A stretch of 64,000 nt of DNA from Marsupella aquatica (lineage: Eukaryota; Marchantiophyta), in NCBI GenBank assembly GCA_973895155.1, contig OZ316899.1, forward strand, positions 10,044,001 through 10,108,000. Direction: 5' to 3'. The notes beneath the pieces are model-generated. The model had not been told where the DNA came from. It did not search any database and was given only the letters and a program-made list of their open reading frames with translations. Each line of letters opens with the position of its first letter. Positions within the stretch are counted from its first letter, which is position 1. Shown here piece after piece: positions 21,924 through 31,136 of this stretch. The position numbers and the translations under genes were made by a program.

Positions 21924-24900
21924 TCATATCTGTTCTGTGTGCAGTGTGGATAGGCTTCTCATGCCGATGCCGTATGAATGTTCCTTATGCAAAAGCGGTG
22001 GTAATGGTTTTGTGAATAAGTCTGCTCGGTTGTCTCGGCTGGGTATCCATTCGACCTGAATTTGATCACCGTGCTGTTCATGTGTATAGAAGAATTTCGA
22101 AGAGATGTGTTTAATTCTATCACCTTTTATGAAGCCATGAGCGATTTGGTCAACACAGGGGCGGTTGTCCTCGTAAATAGTAGTAGGCGCTTTAGATTGT
22201 TGGCGACCAGTGTGCTTGTGGATGTGATGGAGCATGCTTCGTAACCATACACATTCTCGGCAGGCTTCATACAAAGCTATGATTTCCGCATGATTAGAAG
22301 AGGTTGTGGTGAGTGTTTGCTTGGAGCTGCGCCACGAAATGGCGGTGCCACCTTGAAGAAAAACGTACCCTGTTTGTGATTTGGCATCTCCAGGGTCAGA
22401 GAGGTAGCCCGCATCTGCAAATCCAATCAATTTGTCTTCAGCATCTTTCGGAAAAAATAGACCAACGTCGACTGTGCCCTTCAGGTATCGAAAAATCCTC
22501 TTCAGCCCATTCCAATGGCGGATTGTTGGCTGAGAACTATGTCTGGCCAAGAGATTTACAGCAAAAGAGATGTCGGGACGAGTCTGATTAGCCAAATACA
22601 TAAGGGCGCCAATGGCAGAGAGGTAGGGTTTGTCGGATCCAAGAAGAGGTTCTGTTTCGCCGCGCCTTCTGAACATATCTTTGTTAGTGTCTAAGGAGCG
22701 AAGCTCCATTGGTGTGCTGACAGGGTGGGCTGTTTGCATATTGAACTGTCGTAAAATCTTCTCGGTGTAGGTAGATTGACTAATCAGAATACCATTGTGC
22801 AGGTAGTCGAACTGAATGCCGAGGCAGAAGTTAGGTGGACCAAGGTCCCTCATTTCGAATGTGCCCTTCAGAATACGGAGTGTATGGGCTGTGAGTTGTG
22901 GTGTCCCGAATATATTCAGGTCATCAACATAGATGGCTATTATGACGAATTCTTCTGCCTCAGATTTCAGGAATAGACAGGGCGCTAGCTCATCATTTAT
23001 AAATCCCAAAGCTAACATTTCAGCTTGGAATCGTTTATACCACATCCGGCCACTTTGCTTTAGGCCATACATTGAACGCAAGATTTGTACGGCATATTCC
23101 ATTTGAGGTCTCTTGCTGCGTGCTGGAGGCACTTGATGTGTATTATGTGGTGAGTATAGCCCACCAGAGTGGACAGTAGGTCCAGCATTTGTAATTTGCG
23201 CAATTAAGGGTTCAGTAGGAACCATCTGGATCATGCCAGATCGTAGTGATTGGACTGATATGCCGGATTTCTCCCCCTGAATGTGGAAGGACAATCTATT
23301 GAGAAGCTCTGGAGGAGCTTTCATGTAAATTTTGGTATCTAGCATGCCATACAGGTAAGCTGTTATTACATCCAGGATGTGCATGACTAGCTTATGTAGT
23401 AAAGCAAACGCTATCATGTAGCGGTATGTAATTGAGTCCATCACTGGAGAATGTGTCAGGTCATAGTCTTGACCTGGGATTTGGGTGTAGCCCTTCGCCA
23501 CTAGTCTGGCCTTATATCTAACTACTTCGCCCTTGGCATTTCTCTTGCGGACGAAGATGAATCTGTAGCCTGTTAGATGGCTGTGAGTAGGAGCTGGAGT
23601 GATCGGTCCGAAAACTTGGTGTTTGATCAGCGAATCAAGTTCAGAGTTAATAGCCGCTTCCCATTGGGGCCAGTCTGGGCGAGATTGACATTCTGTTACT
23701 GTTAATGGGTCTGGAGTATCATTAGTTATCTCTTTTGATATCATATATGCAAATGCATCATCTATGGTAGTGGTTTCTCGTTTCCAGATTTGGCCTGAAT
23801 GCATATATTGGATGGCTATTTCGTCATTGTCATTAACTAAAGTTGGTTGAGGTCCAGGGGGTGCAGGTGTGGGACTTGGTATCGTAGGTACAACAGGTGT
23901 GGTCCGGCGTTGTCTGGGTTGGCTATCTTTCGAGCCAAGTGGTCTGCCCCTTTTTGCCCTGGGGAGGGCTTCGGTAGCTAGTCGAGTGGGTTGGATCCGT
24001 GCTGGTGCATTGGCAGCGGGTGTTAAGGATTGAGTGACATTTGCAGCATCATTAAAGGCGTCTGGGAGTTTCTCTAACATTTGTTGAAGGTGGAGGATTT
24101 TCTGTACTTCTGCTTCGGTTTGGACTGTCCGTGGATCATGCTGGAAGGAGGGTTTTAACTGCCATTGTAAGTCCGGTGTATAGACTGGAGTCTGGTTCTC
24201 CATTAATTTGGGGAAATCATCTTCAATAAAATCACAATCAAGGAACCGAGCCTTGAATAGATCTGCTGTAGATGGTTCTAAATACCGAATAATTGATGGT
24301 GAGTCGAATCCTACATAAATCCCCTGTTGTCTCTGTGGACCCATCTTGGTGCGTTTGGGTCCCAAAATGGGGACCAGGACTTTGCACCCGAAGATGCGAA
24401 GGTGAGAGACATTAGGTGGGATTCCGAACAATAAATGGTGTGGGGTATACTGATTATAGGCAGATGGTCTGTATCGGATGAGGGAGGAGGCGTGAATAAT
24501 GGCATGACCCCATGCTGATATAGGTAAATTGGTCTGTAGCAGTAAAGGTCTGGCTATCATCTGTAGTCGCTTGATTAAGGATTCAGCTATTCCATTCTGG
24601 AAGTGTACATGGGGTACAGGATACTGAACATCAATCCCTGCAGTTTCGCAGTATGTGTCGAATGTCCGGGATGTGAACTCACCGGCATTATCGACTCGAA
24701 GGGTGCAGATTGGATGATCTGGAAATTGTGATCTGAGTTTCAGTATGTTGGACAGTATCCGAGAAAATACAAGATTTCTGGTTGATAGCAAGGAGACTTG
24801 GGACCATTTGGAGGAAGCATCGATGAGTACTAGGAAGTATCTGAAGGGGCCTGATGGGGGGTCTATAGGGCCACACACATCCGCATGTAGGCGTTCAAGG

Positions 24901-26561
24901 AATCGGGGTATAGCGTGTATGGTTTTGTCAATGGAGGGGCGTATGATAAGTTTACCCTGGGAACATGCTGTGCAGATCTGTTTACTTTGGGACGGGTGGA
25001 CGCCAAGTGGGATGCCTACTGTGTCCTGAATGATTCTGTGGTACATGGTAGTACCTGGATGACCAAGGCGAAGATGCCATCGGTCCGTAAGTGTTCTGGT
25101 TGCCTTTTCTGTGTGATATGAATATATGTGAGTGATATAGAGGCCAGGGGGATGGTTTAACAGGGTCTCTTTGATTATAAGTCCTGTATTGGTTTCGGCC
25201 AAAATGTGCAGTACTTCCTGCCGATCTTGTTTGCTGGTATGAATGTGTAGGTTGTTGTCCCGTATATCACGAAAACTTATCAAGTTTCGGGTGGCTGTAG
25301 GGGCGTATATGGCTGATTGAATACGGATGGTTGTTCCGCCAGGAAATCGGATGATTGCTGGGCCATTGCCCTCTTCAATGTGATTCTGTCCAGTGATGGT
25401 TGTGACAGGACGGTTAGATTGAAGGATCTTGGTGAAGTATTTCTTGTGGCGTAGTATCGAATGAGATGTTCCGTTGTCCACAATACAATGTGTGGGAGCA
25501 GGATCGGCAGGGAGGTCGCTTTGTAAACTAACTGTATGAACCTCAGGTAAAGGTGAAGAGACTACGTAATGGTCAAGGTCATTGGGTGCCTCTAGGAAAT
25601 TGCCGTGACGTCCGGGGCCTGGTTGATGCAAATTATCTTGATATAGCTTAACTAAGTGGGCAGGGGCTCGACAAACGTTTTGTGTGTGACCTTTAGTTCC
25701 ACATCTAAAACAGGTGGGAGTGTCAAACTTATCTCTGTTATAGGTGAGGTAGTCTCGTCCTCTGCCGCGGACGAAGCTGCGGCCTCCTCCTCTGTTGCCT
25801 CTCTGGTTCCAGGTTTGTCCCGGTGGTGTTTGCCAATCGTTGCTCCTGCCCATGCCCCGGTCGAAACGGCCTCGTCCTCTTCCTGTCGAACGTCCTCTGC
25901 TGCGACTGAAACTTCTGCCTCTGCCTCTGGTGCTGCCTTCTCCTCTGTTGAAGTGGGTCTCGGTCTTGGTTGGTGGTGCAGCACTGCCGGGTGGTCGAGT
26001 TTTGGCGTTTTCAAGGAGCAAAATCTGGTGCTTTTCTGCTAATAGCATGTAAGCGATTAGTTCAGAATATTTGGTAAAGTTCATATTACGGTATTGTGCT
26101 GAGAGTACCAGGTTTGTAGCATGAAATGTCGATAACGTCTTCTCGATTTGTTCTTCGTCGGATACAGGGTGATCGCACACTACTAGCTGTGAAGTGATAC
26201 GAAATAACTCGCTGTTATAATTGGCAATTGTAGCATGGTCTTGAACTCGTAAGTTGATCCAATCATGGCGTGCTGCAGGGAGTGATATAGTTTTCATGTG
26301 ATCGAATCGAGATTGTAGGTCCTCCCAGAGTAAGCGTGGGTTGTATTGATTCAAGTACTGTCGCTTCAATGGGGCTGCTAAGTGGTGACGGATGAGGATG
26401 AGGGCCTTCGCCTTCTCTTGAAGAGTGCATCCAGCGTCTGTGGTGATCGTGTCTTGGAGAGATTTGGAGCTGAGATGTGCTTCAATATCCAGGGACCACG
26501 ATAAGTAATTGGCCCCATCGATTGACAGTGCCTCAAATAAGAGTTTCTCTACGGTAGTCAT
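21924..26561 (-). CDS. Copia-2 gag-pol polyprotein
   Basis: 1545 codons from ATG at 26561 (MTTVEKLLFEAL). Gag occupies about residues 1-280 and includes an Arg/Gly-rich stretch (about 210-280). A CCHC knuckle CFRCGTKGHTQNVC is at about 284-297. Protease has CIVDNGTSHSIL at about 357; Copia proteases normally have D-S/T-G, here D-N-G. Integrase has the H...H...CxxC region (WHLRLGHPG, CTACSQGK), HADVCGP at about 557, VDNAGEFT and HVHFQNGIAES. RT has MKAPPELL, RSMYGLKQSGRMWYKRF and YVDDLNIFG at about 1208. RNase H has FADAGYLSDP at about 1380 and a C-terminal [11 protein letters not shown]. All Copia functions for particle formation, maturation, cDNA synthesis and integration are present in one frame. 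Confidence 0.95.
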   Translation of the reverse strand: MTTVEKLLFEALSIDGANYLSWSLDIEAHLSSKSLQDTITTDAGCTLQEKAKALILIRHHLAAPLKRQYLNQYNPRLLWEDLQSRFDHMKTISLPAARHDWINLRVQDHATIANYNSELFRITSQLVVCDHPVSDEEQIEKTLSTFHATNLVLSAQYRNMNFTKYSELIAYMLLAEKHQILLLENAKTRPPGSAAPPTKTETHFNRGEGSTRGRGRSFSRSRGRSTGRGRGRFDRGMGRSNDWQTPPGQTWNQRGNRGGGRSFVRGRGRDYLTYNRDKFDTPTCFRCGTKGHTQNVCRAPAHLVKLYQDNLHQPGPGRHGNFLEAPNDLDHYVVSSPLPEVHTVSLQSDLPADPAPTHCIVDNGTSHSILRHKKYFTKILQSNRPVTTITGQNHIEEGNGPAIIRFPGGTTIRIQSAIYAPTATRNLISFRDIRDNNLHIHTSKQDRQEVLHILAETNTGLIIKETLLNHPPGLYITHIYSYHTEKATRTLTDRWHLRLGHPGTTMYHRIIQDTVGIPLGVHPSQSKQICTACSQGKLIIRPSIDKTIHAIPRFLERLHADVCGPIDPPSGPFRYFLVLIDASSKWSQVSLLSTRNLVFSRILSNILKLRSQFPDHPICTLRVDNAGEFTSRTFDTYCETAGIDVQYPVPHVHFQNGIAESLIKRLQMIARPLLLQTNLPISAWGHAIIHASSLIRYRPSAYNQYTPHHLLFGIPPNVSHLRIFGCKVLVPILGPKRTKMGPQRQQGIYVGFDSPSIIRYLEPSTADLFKARFLDCDFIEDDFPKLMENQTPVYTPDLQWQLKPSFQHDPRTVQTEAEVQKILHLQQMLEKLPDAFNDAANVTQSLTPAANAPARIQPTRLATEALPRAKRGRPLGSKDSQPRQRRTTPVVPTIPSPTPAPPGPQPTLVNDNDEIAIQYMHSGQIWKRETTTIDDAFAYMISKEITNDTPDPLTVTECQSRPDWPQWEAAINSELDSLIKHQVFGPITPAPTHSHLTGYRFIFVRKRNAKGEVVRYKARLVAKGYTQIPGQDYDLTHSPVMDSITYRYMIAFALLHKLVMHILDVITAYLYGMLDTKIYMKAPPELLNRLSFHIQGEKSGISVQSLRSGMIQMVPTEPLIAQITNAGPTVHSGGLYSPHNTHQVPPARSKRPQMEYAVQILRSMYGLKQSGRMWYKRFQAEMLALGFINDELAPCLFLKSEAEEFVIIAIYVDDLNIFGTPQLTAHTLRILKGTFEMRDLGPPNFCLGIQFDYLHNGILISQSTYTEKILRQFNMQTAHPVSTPMELRSLDTNKDMFRRRGETEPLLGSDKPYLSAIGALMYLANQTRPDISFAVNLLARHSSQPTIRHWNGLKRIFRYLKGTVDVGLFFPKDAEDKLIGFADAGYLSDPGDAKSQTGYVFLQGGTAISWRSSKQTLTTTSSNHAEIIALYEACRECVWLRSMLHHIHKHTGRQQSKAPTTIYEDNRPCVDQIAHGFIKGDRIKHISSKFFYTHEQHGDQIQVEWIPSRDNRADLFTKPLPPLLHKEHSYGIGMRSLSTLHTEQI

Positions 26562-26879
26562 TGCCTCTATCCAGGGTAGTCTATGAATGTGAACTGTTGG
26601 AAAATCAATGTCGAATGTTCAGAATGCTATAAATGTCAGATTTAGTGACCTTGAGCATTTTCGTGTGGAGTTCGTGGATGGATGACTGTGGCGCTCTTCC
26701 TTCGTAAAAGTGAATGTGGGCGATTTGATGGAATGCAAAGTCTCGCTGTAGGAATAATCGTTGATCAATTGGGCGTCGCTTCACAAAGTTCGGAAGAAAA
26801 AAAAATTGCGAAGATGAGAGAGGATGAGTCGTGGGTAGTGCGTCAGTGAAAAAAAAATTTTGTGCTCAGCTTTGGCAGC

Positions 26880-26893
26880 TCGTGCTGATAACG
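26880..26893 (-). other. Copia-2 primer binding site
   Basis: Minus strand CGTTATCAGCACGA directly after the 5' LTR, the same 14 bases as in Copia-1. It matches the tRNA-Ile(IAU) anticodon arm rather than a tRNA 3' end. Confidence 0.7.
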
Positions 26894-27090
26894 TATTCAG
26901 AGACAAGAAGATGAATAAGAACATACACCAACAACTGGAGGTTCCCTCCAACTTCCATTACCTTATAGTCCCTAAGGACTCGATCTATTACATGCGGTTA
27001 GGTTGTTACTAACAACCTAAGCTTCGGTTAGTTAGGACTAACTAACTCTACTAACATGACTCGGGTTAGTGTTAACTTCATATTACAACA
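26894..27090 (-). repeat. Copia-2 5' LTR
   Basis: 197 bp, identical to 21406-21602. It is followed by the GTTTG duplication at 27091-27095. Confidence 0.95.
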
Positions 27091-28037
27091 GTTTGCACTA
27101 TGGATCGCGCTTGCCTGTTTACTACAGTGACTTATCTGGATCCAAAGTTAAGGTGCACCCTTCTCATTGCCCATTGTACTCCGGAGATTCAAAAATAGTT
27201 CTTTCATCCGGCTAGAGTGAATGACAATTCTGTATAACAGTGGTGCCATACCTGCCATATCTGGAATTTAGTGGAGGAAATTGCTACTGGATTGCTCCTG
27301 ACCTCTTTGGAGCAGGTTTTGGACCGCATGCAAGATGATTGTCTCACGAATTCTGGTTGTGAGTCCCTGGATTTTCTCATGAAATCCATTATTGAAGAAT
27401 TCAAAACATTTGGAGACCTTGTCAAGGCTAAATTTTTCAACATAATATGGCCGTCAAAGTATGCAAACAAGGAGGACTACACTGAACGCAACCGGAAACG
27501 AGCCAAACGATACGTTTACCGTTTCTACATGTGGATGGAGTTGCAATCTCCTGAGATTTTATGGGCTTACCCAGGTGCATTTCAAAGGTGGGTGATGATC
27601 AAAGATGGTGACCATCTTGTTGATCTGTATTTGATGTACCCAACTGAGGGAGAGTTTCCACCCCGTGCCTTGTCAGAGTGAGAGAGACTCCACTGCCCAT
27701 GGTATTTAGACACTGACAAATGGGATCTGCCTTTTGACGAGGTGGAGAAAGATTCTTTCATGAAGTTGCAAAAGTCGCAAATCCTTGCAAGGTATGTCTT
27801 GGAGATGAAGCAGGGTCTTGCAATTGAAGTGGACGCTTTGACAACGGAGTTGCTGAAGAAATGCGAGACAATTGTTGTGCATGTTGATTGGAGCCGAAAG
27901 CCAAGAGTGAAGGCCAAGAATGAATCTGTAGCTCCTAGTGAATCAACTCGCTCTCTTAAAAAAAGTAACTGTTCCCCATAGGATTCAATTAGGGATTTTT
28001 GCTCTTGTTCATATGAGAGGTTCAGATCCCAATTGTT

Positions 28038-28055
28038 ACTAGCACCAAGCGCTAC
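28038..28055. repeat. Intronic GCGC palindrome (intron 27965-28098)
   Basis: ttactagcaccaagcgctacta-type copy within a 134-bp intron. Confidence 0.75.
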
Positions 28056-28829
28056 TACTAGAACTAGTTCCGTTTAGTAATGTATCTCTGTGTTTTAGGG
28101 GGAAGGAAGTCGGATGACGCTACTCCTCAGGCCTCTAAAGCTAACACAGGTGCAGAAAATACACCTGATCTGGGAACCCTGGGAGAGTGGAAAGGCAGTG
28201 GTTCCAGTGGACGCCACAAGTATGAAGAAGATGAAAAAGAGAGGACCAATTGACGACAAGCTTGGATCTTCTTCTCGTGATTCAGTTGCATCAAATGGAT
28301 TGCAGAGAGATGTAGGGAATTTCAAACGATAGTGTACTCAACATTGTTTTGTCGAGTTGAGTCAAGAGTTGAGTGTTACAGAATGTTTTGATTTGCTGTT
28401 TAACAAGGGAGAAAAACCCGATTGGGTTTCTAATATTGAAGTTTGGGGGAAATAGCTGGTGAAGTCTGGGGATCGAGCAAAAGGGGTTGTCTGAGGGGGA
28501 AAGGAAAGGGCTTTTGGAGTTGATGATGGTTTCCTATATCTACCAACTGGGTTAAAACCAACCCTTGTGGAAAGGAAGGTTCCTAAATGGAACCTCCAAG
28601 ATTATACGATTCCAAGTGCCTTCTTCAGAACAATGGATCCTTTCCTGGCAGATGATGGATTGCTAGCGATTTTGCACAAGGGCGACTTTGACCAAGTCTT
28701 TGAAGTCATTGCAGCTTGCCAAGATTCAAAGAAATTCCAGTGTATCTCGACACACAATGTTGTAATGGGCACCCCAATGTACAGGCCTCACTCAGATATT
28801 CAGGTACGATAAACATGTCTCCTATTCAT

Positions 28830-28914
28830 ACTAGTGTCGGGCGCTATTCTGGAGTTTTTGGTTGGTGTCCTCCTTTTGACAGGGAAGGTGACACTAGCGC
28901 CAAGCGCTAGTGTC
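28830..28914. repeat. Two GCGC palindromes in intron 28804-29047
   Basis: A copy at 28830-28847 (actagtgtcgggcgctatt) and an extended perfect inverted repeat at 28890-28914 with 11-bp arms GACACTAGCGC and GCGCTAGTGTC separated by CAA. Confidence 0.8.
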
Positions 28915-29434
28915 GCACATCCTCTAGATGAAAGGTTTTTGTATTCTTGAAGCAGTATCTGATGTTCATTCTAAACAAAATGTGATTCGGTGTGCAAAGT
29001 TTTACGCTTACTCTCAATGTTTTTGGGCGTGTTTTGTCCAAAGGTAGGATCCCAAATTTTGGCCTCTTTCACATATAGAGGATCCTTTGATAACCAATCT
29101 CATTGGTTTTCCCATTCCAAAAAATGATCCTCTTTCGGAGCTCTCGTTCGCTGGGAATTTAAGGCTGTCTGTGGGTTTCATGCAGTCAGTTTTAGAATTA
29201 ATTACCCTTCCTGGGGATATTGTCATGGACTGGACAGTCGGGGCCGGAAGTACATTTGTTGTTGGAGATCATTGTGGGTGGTTTGTAGTCGGGATTGAAA
29301 ATCGTAAAGAGTTTCTTGACACAACCACAAAAGTTTTCTTTGGACTTCTAGAGAACAAAGAAGCCTCCACGTCCACACATCGGCAAGTGGGGAGTAAGAA
29401 GCATGACAGACTCCGTGTTGACTTGGGAAAGTAA

Positions 29435-29973
29435 AGGCCTGAGGCTCAAAAGGGGCTCGGATAGGAAGGTTTTGAAGAACTGATATGTCGATGACATTGT
29501 GCAAAGCAAGTATGTAGACAACAAAGCTAAGTCTACTGATAGATCACAAAGTAGTAGAACCCCTTTGAATTGTAACAACAAGACACAAGTGGAGAATGAA
29601 CTAGAAGGATGTGGTAGATTACAATTGAACCACACCCAATCAGAATCTACAAGACCCCAAATCAGGGAAGAATTCTTGCCTAACCTACCTTCAATTGATA
29701 TTTAAAATGTAGAAAAGAATTTGAATCCAAAAATTGCCCCATCCTAAAATTAAACTAATGCAAAACACCACCAATATAATCATCCAAAAACCTATAGACA
29801 CTTGAAGGAGAATCCAAATCTATAGTACACTTCAGAAATTCAATAGTCATTCCAAAACCTAGGGTTCATTTAAATAACCAAATGCCCATCTAATCTATCT
29901 AGCTTGTAATCCCATGAATTGACCTGGAAACAATCAAACCAACCCAAGTTAGAACCAAATCACAAAATAGCAA
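29435..29973. other. Junction between the composite element and Copia-3
   Basis: About 540 bp with no recognised gene. By analogy with Copia-1 and Copia-2 it should contain the Copia-3 5' leader, and possibly the 5' LTR and primer binding site. I found neither the shared primer site nor a sequence matching the 61012-61180 LTR. Confidence 0.4.
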
Positions 29974-31136
29974 TGACAACAATAGAAAAATTGAACTTCT
30001 AGGCATTGACCATAGACGTATCTAATTACATGTCTTGGTCACTTGACATTGAAGCACACTTAGCCGCAAAAGACATCCCAAATACAATAATCATGGATGC
30101 AGGCCCTACCCTCCAAGAAAAAGCAAAGGCCCTGGTATTCATCCGCCACCACCTAGCGGATTCTTTAAAAACCCAGTATATGAACAAATATAATCCACGA
30201 GTATTATGGGATGACCTAAAATTGCGCTTCAACCACATGAAAACCATCTCACTGCCAGCTGCAAGGCATGACTGGATAAACCTCCGTGTACATGATAACA
30301 CAACAGTGGCCAATTACAATAGTGAGTTATTCAGAATTACCTCACAATTAGCAGTGTGCGGCCACCCAGTAGATGATGCCAAGTAGATAGAGAAGACATT
30401 GTCAACATTTCACGCAACAAATCTCATACTATCTGCTCAATACAAGAATATGAATTTTAATAAGTACTCGGAGCTAATAGCTCATATGCTATTAGCTGAG
30501 AAGCATCAGATTTTATTACTACAAAATTCAAAGTTACGACCACCAAGTACTGCTCCAACCCCCCAGCGATTTGAAGCTCTATATAACACTTCAAATATGA
30601 ACAGACCACCTAACATCAAGGGGAGATGCGGTACCTTCAGAGGAAATCAAGGGCGTAACTTCAACTGGGGCAGAGGCAGAGGAAGAACTGGGAATCAACC
30701 TGAAACCAGTAGGGGCCTGGGCAAAGGATGGGACAGCAGACCATCACAATGCGAAACGAATTCATATTCACCAAAATGCTTCAAGTGCGGATCAAAGGGA
30801 CACCTGAGAAAGGTATGCAGGGCACCACCACACCTTGTAAGACTATATCAAGCAAGTATTAACTCTACGGATAGAACACCACGATGGAACTATTTAGAAA
30901 TTGAAGAACAAATAGTCCAATATAAACAAACTCCCACCACACCAGAAGCTCACACAATCACTTATAAATCTGAGACCTTACTAGATGACTTAGAAACATG
31001 CATCATCAACAGTGGCACTTTGCATACTATATTTAAGGGAAATAAATACTTTAAATACATTAGACCATCCCAACAACCACTAACAACAATTACAGGAAAG
31101 GACTATATTGAAAAAGGGAATGGCCCTGCTAGGTAG
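29974..31136 (+). pseudogene. Copia-3 gag and protease region
   Basis: ATG at 29974 (MTTIEKLNF), then TAG at 30001 where Copia-2 has Glu. The gag frame runs to TAG at 30384 (Gln in relatives) and continues in frame to 31136. The CCHC knuckle is CFKCGSKGHLRKVC near 30778-30820. The protease motif is CIINSGTLHT near 31000, where the catalytic Asp of DSG is replaced by Asn, so the protease is dead. A frameshift at about 31135 leads into integrase. Confidence 0.88.

Larger units (their letters stand above)
21406..27090 (-). mobile_element. Copia-2 LTR retrotransposon, intact
   Basis: 5685 bp with two identical 197-bp LTRs, a 5-bp duplication GTTTG, a primer binding site, a polypurine tract (minus strand AACCAAGGGGGAG) and a single uninterrupted gag-pol frame. 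The LTR reads TGTTGTAATATG... to ...CTCTGAATA on the minus strand, so it ends in TA rather than the usual CA. Identical LTRs and an intact frame mark it as one of the youngest insertions here and possibly autonomous. It interrupts the ParB-methyltransferase gene. Confidence 0.96.
7458..29434. mobile_element. Composite MULE-like element carrying a ParB-DNA methyltransferase gene
   Basis: Two divergent transcription units share a spacer of roughly 400 bp once the LINE is removed: a MULE-like transposase on the minus strand and a ParB plus DNA methyltransferase gene on the plus strand. They are tied together by a GCGC-rich palindrome that recurs in the introns and spacers of both units and nowhere else that I noticed. 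The unit is decayed, with many stops, and hosts a LINE and Copia-2. I could not find terminal inverted repeats or a target duplication, so the true ends are unknown and the union of the two genes in one element is an inference. Confidence 0.6.
27096..29434 (+). pseudogene. DNA methyltransferase (N6/N4 type) exons of the ParB-methyltransferase gene
   Basis: Continues the exon cut by Copia-2. Frame 27096-27964 is open apart from TAG 27196, a TAA near 27238 and TGA 27679. A GT-AG intron 27965-28098 follows, then exon 28099-28803 (stops after GNFKR, after EVWGK and before GGKERAFG), then a phase-0 intron 28804-29047, then a last exon 29048-29434. Near the end PGDIVMDWTVGAGSTFVVGD and VVGIENRKEF match motif I of Pfam-type N6_N4 methylases (DxxxGxGST...GxE), the S-adenosylmethionine pocket. 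Motif I lying at the C-terminal end fits the permuted beta-class order. ADDGLLAILHKGDFDQVFEV precedes it. I see no clear DPPY box, so activity cannot be claimed. Nearly all stops can be undone by a single C to T reversal. Confidence 0.6.

Noticed and set aside
19971-29434. Bacterial contamination as the source of the ParB and methyltransferase
   Set aside because: The gene has GT-AG introns, shares a motif with the neighbouring transposase and hosts a plant Copia element within an exon.
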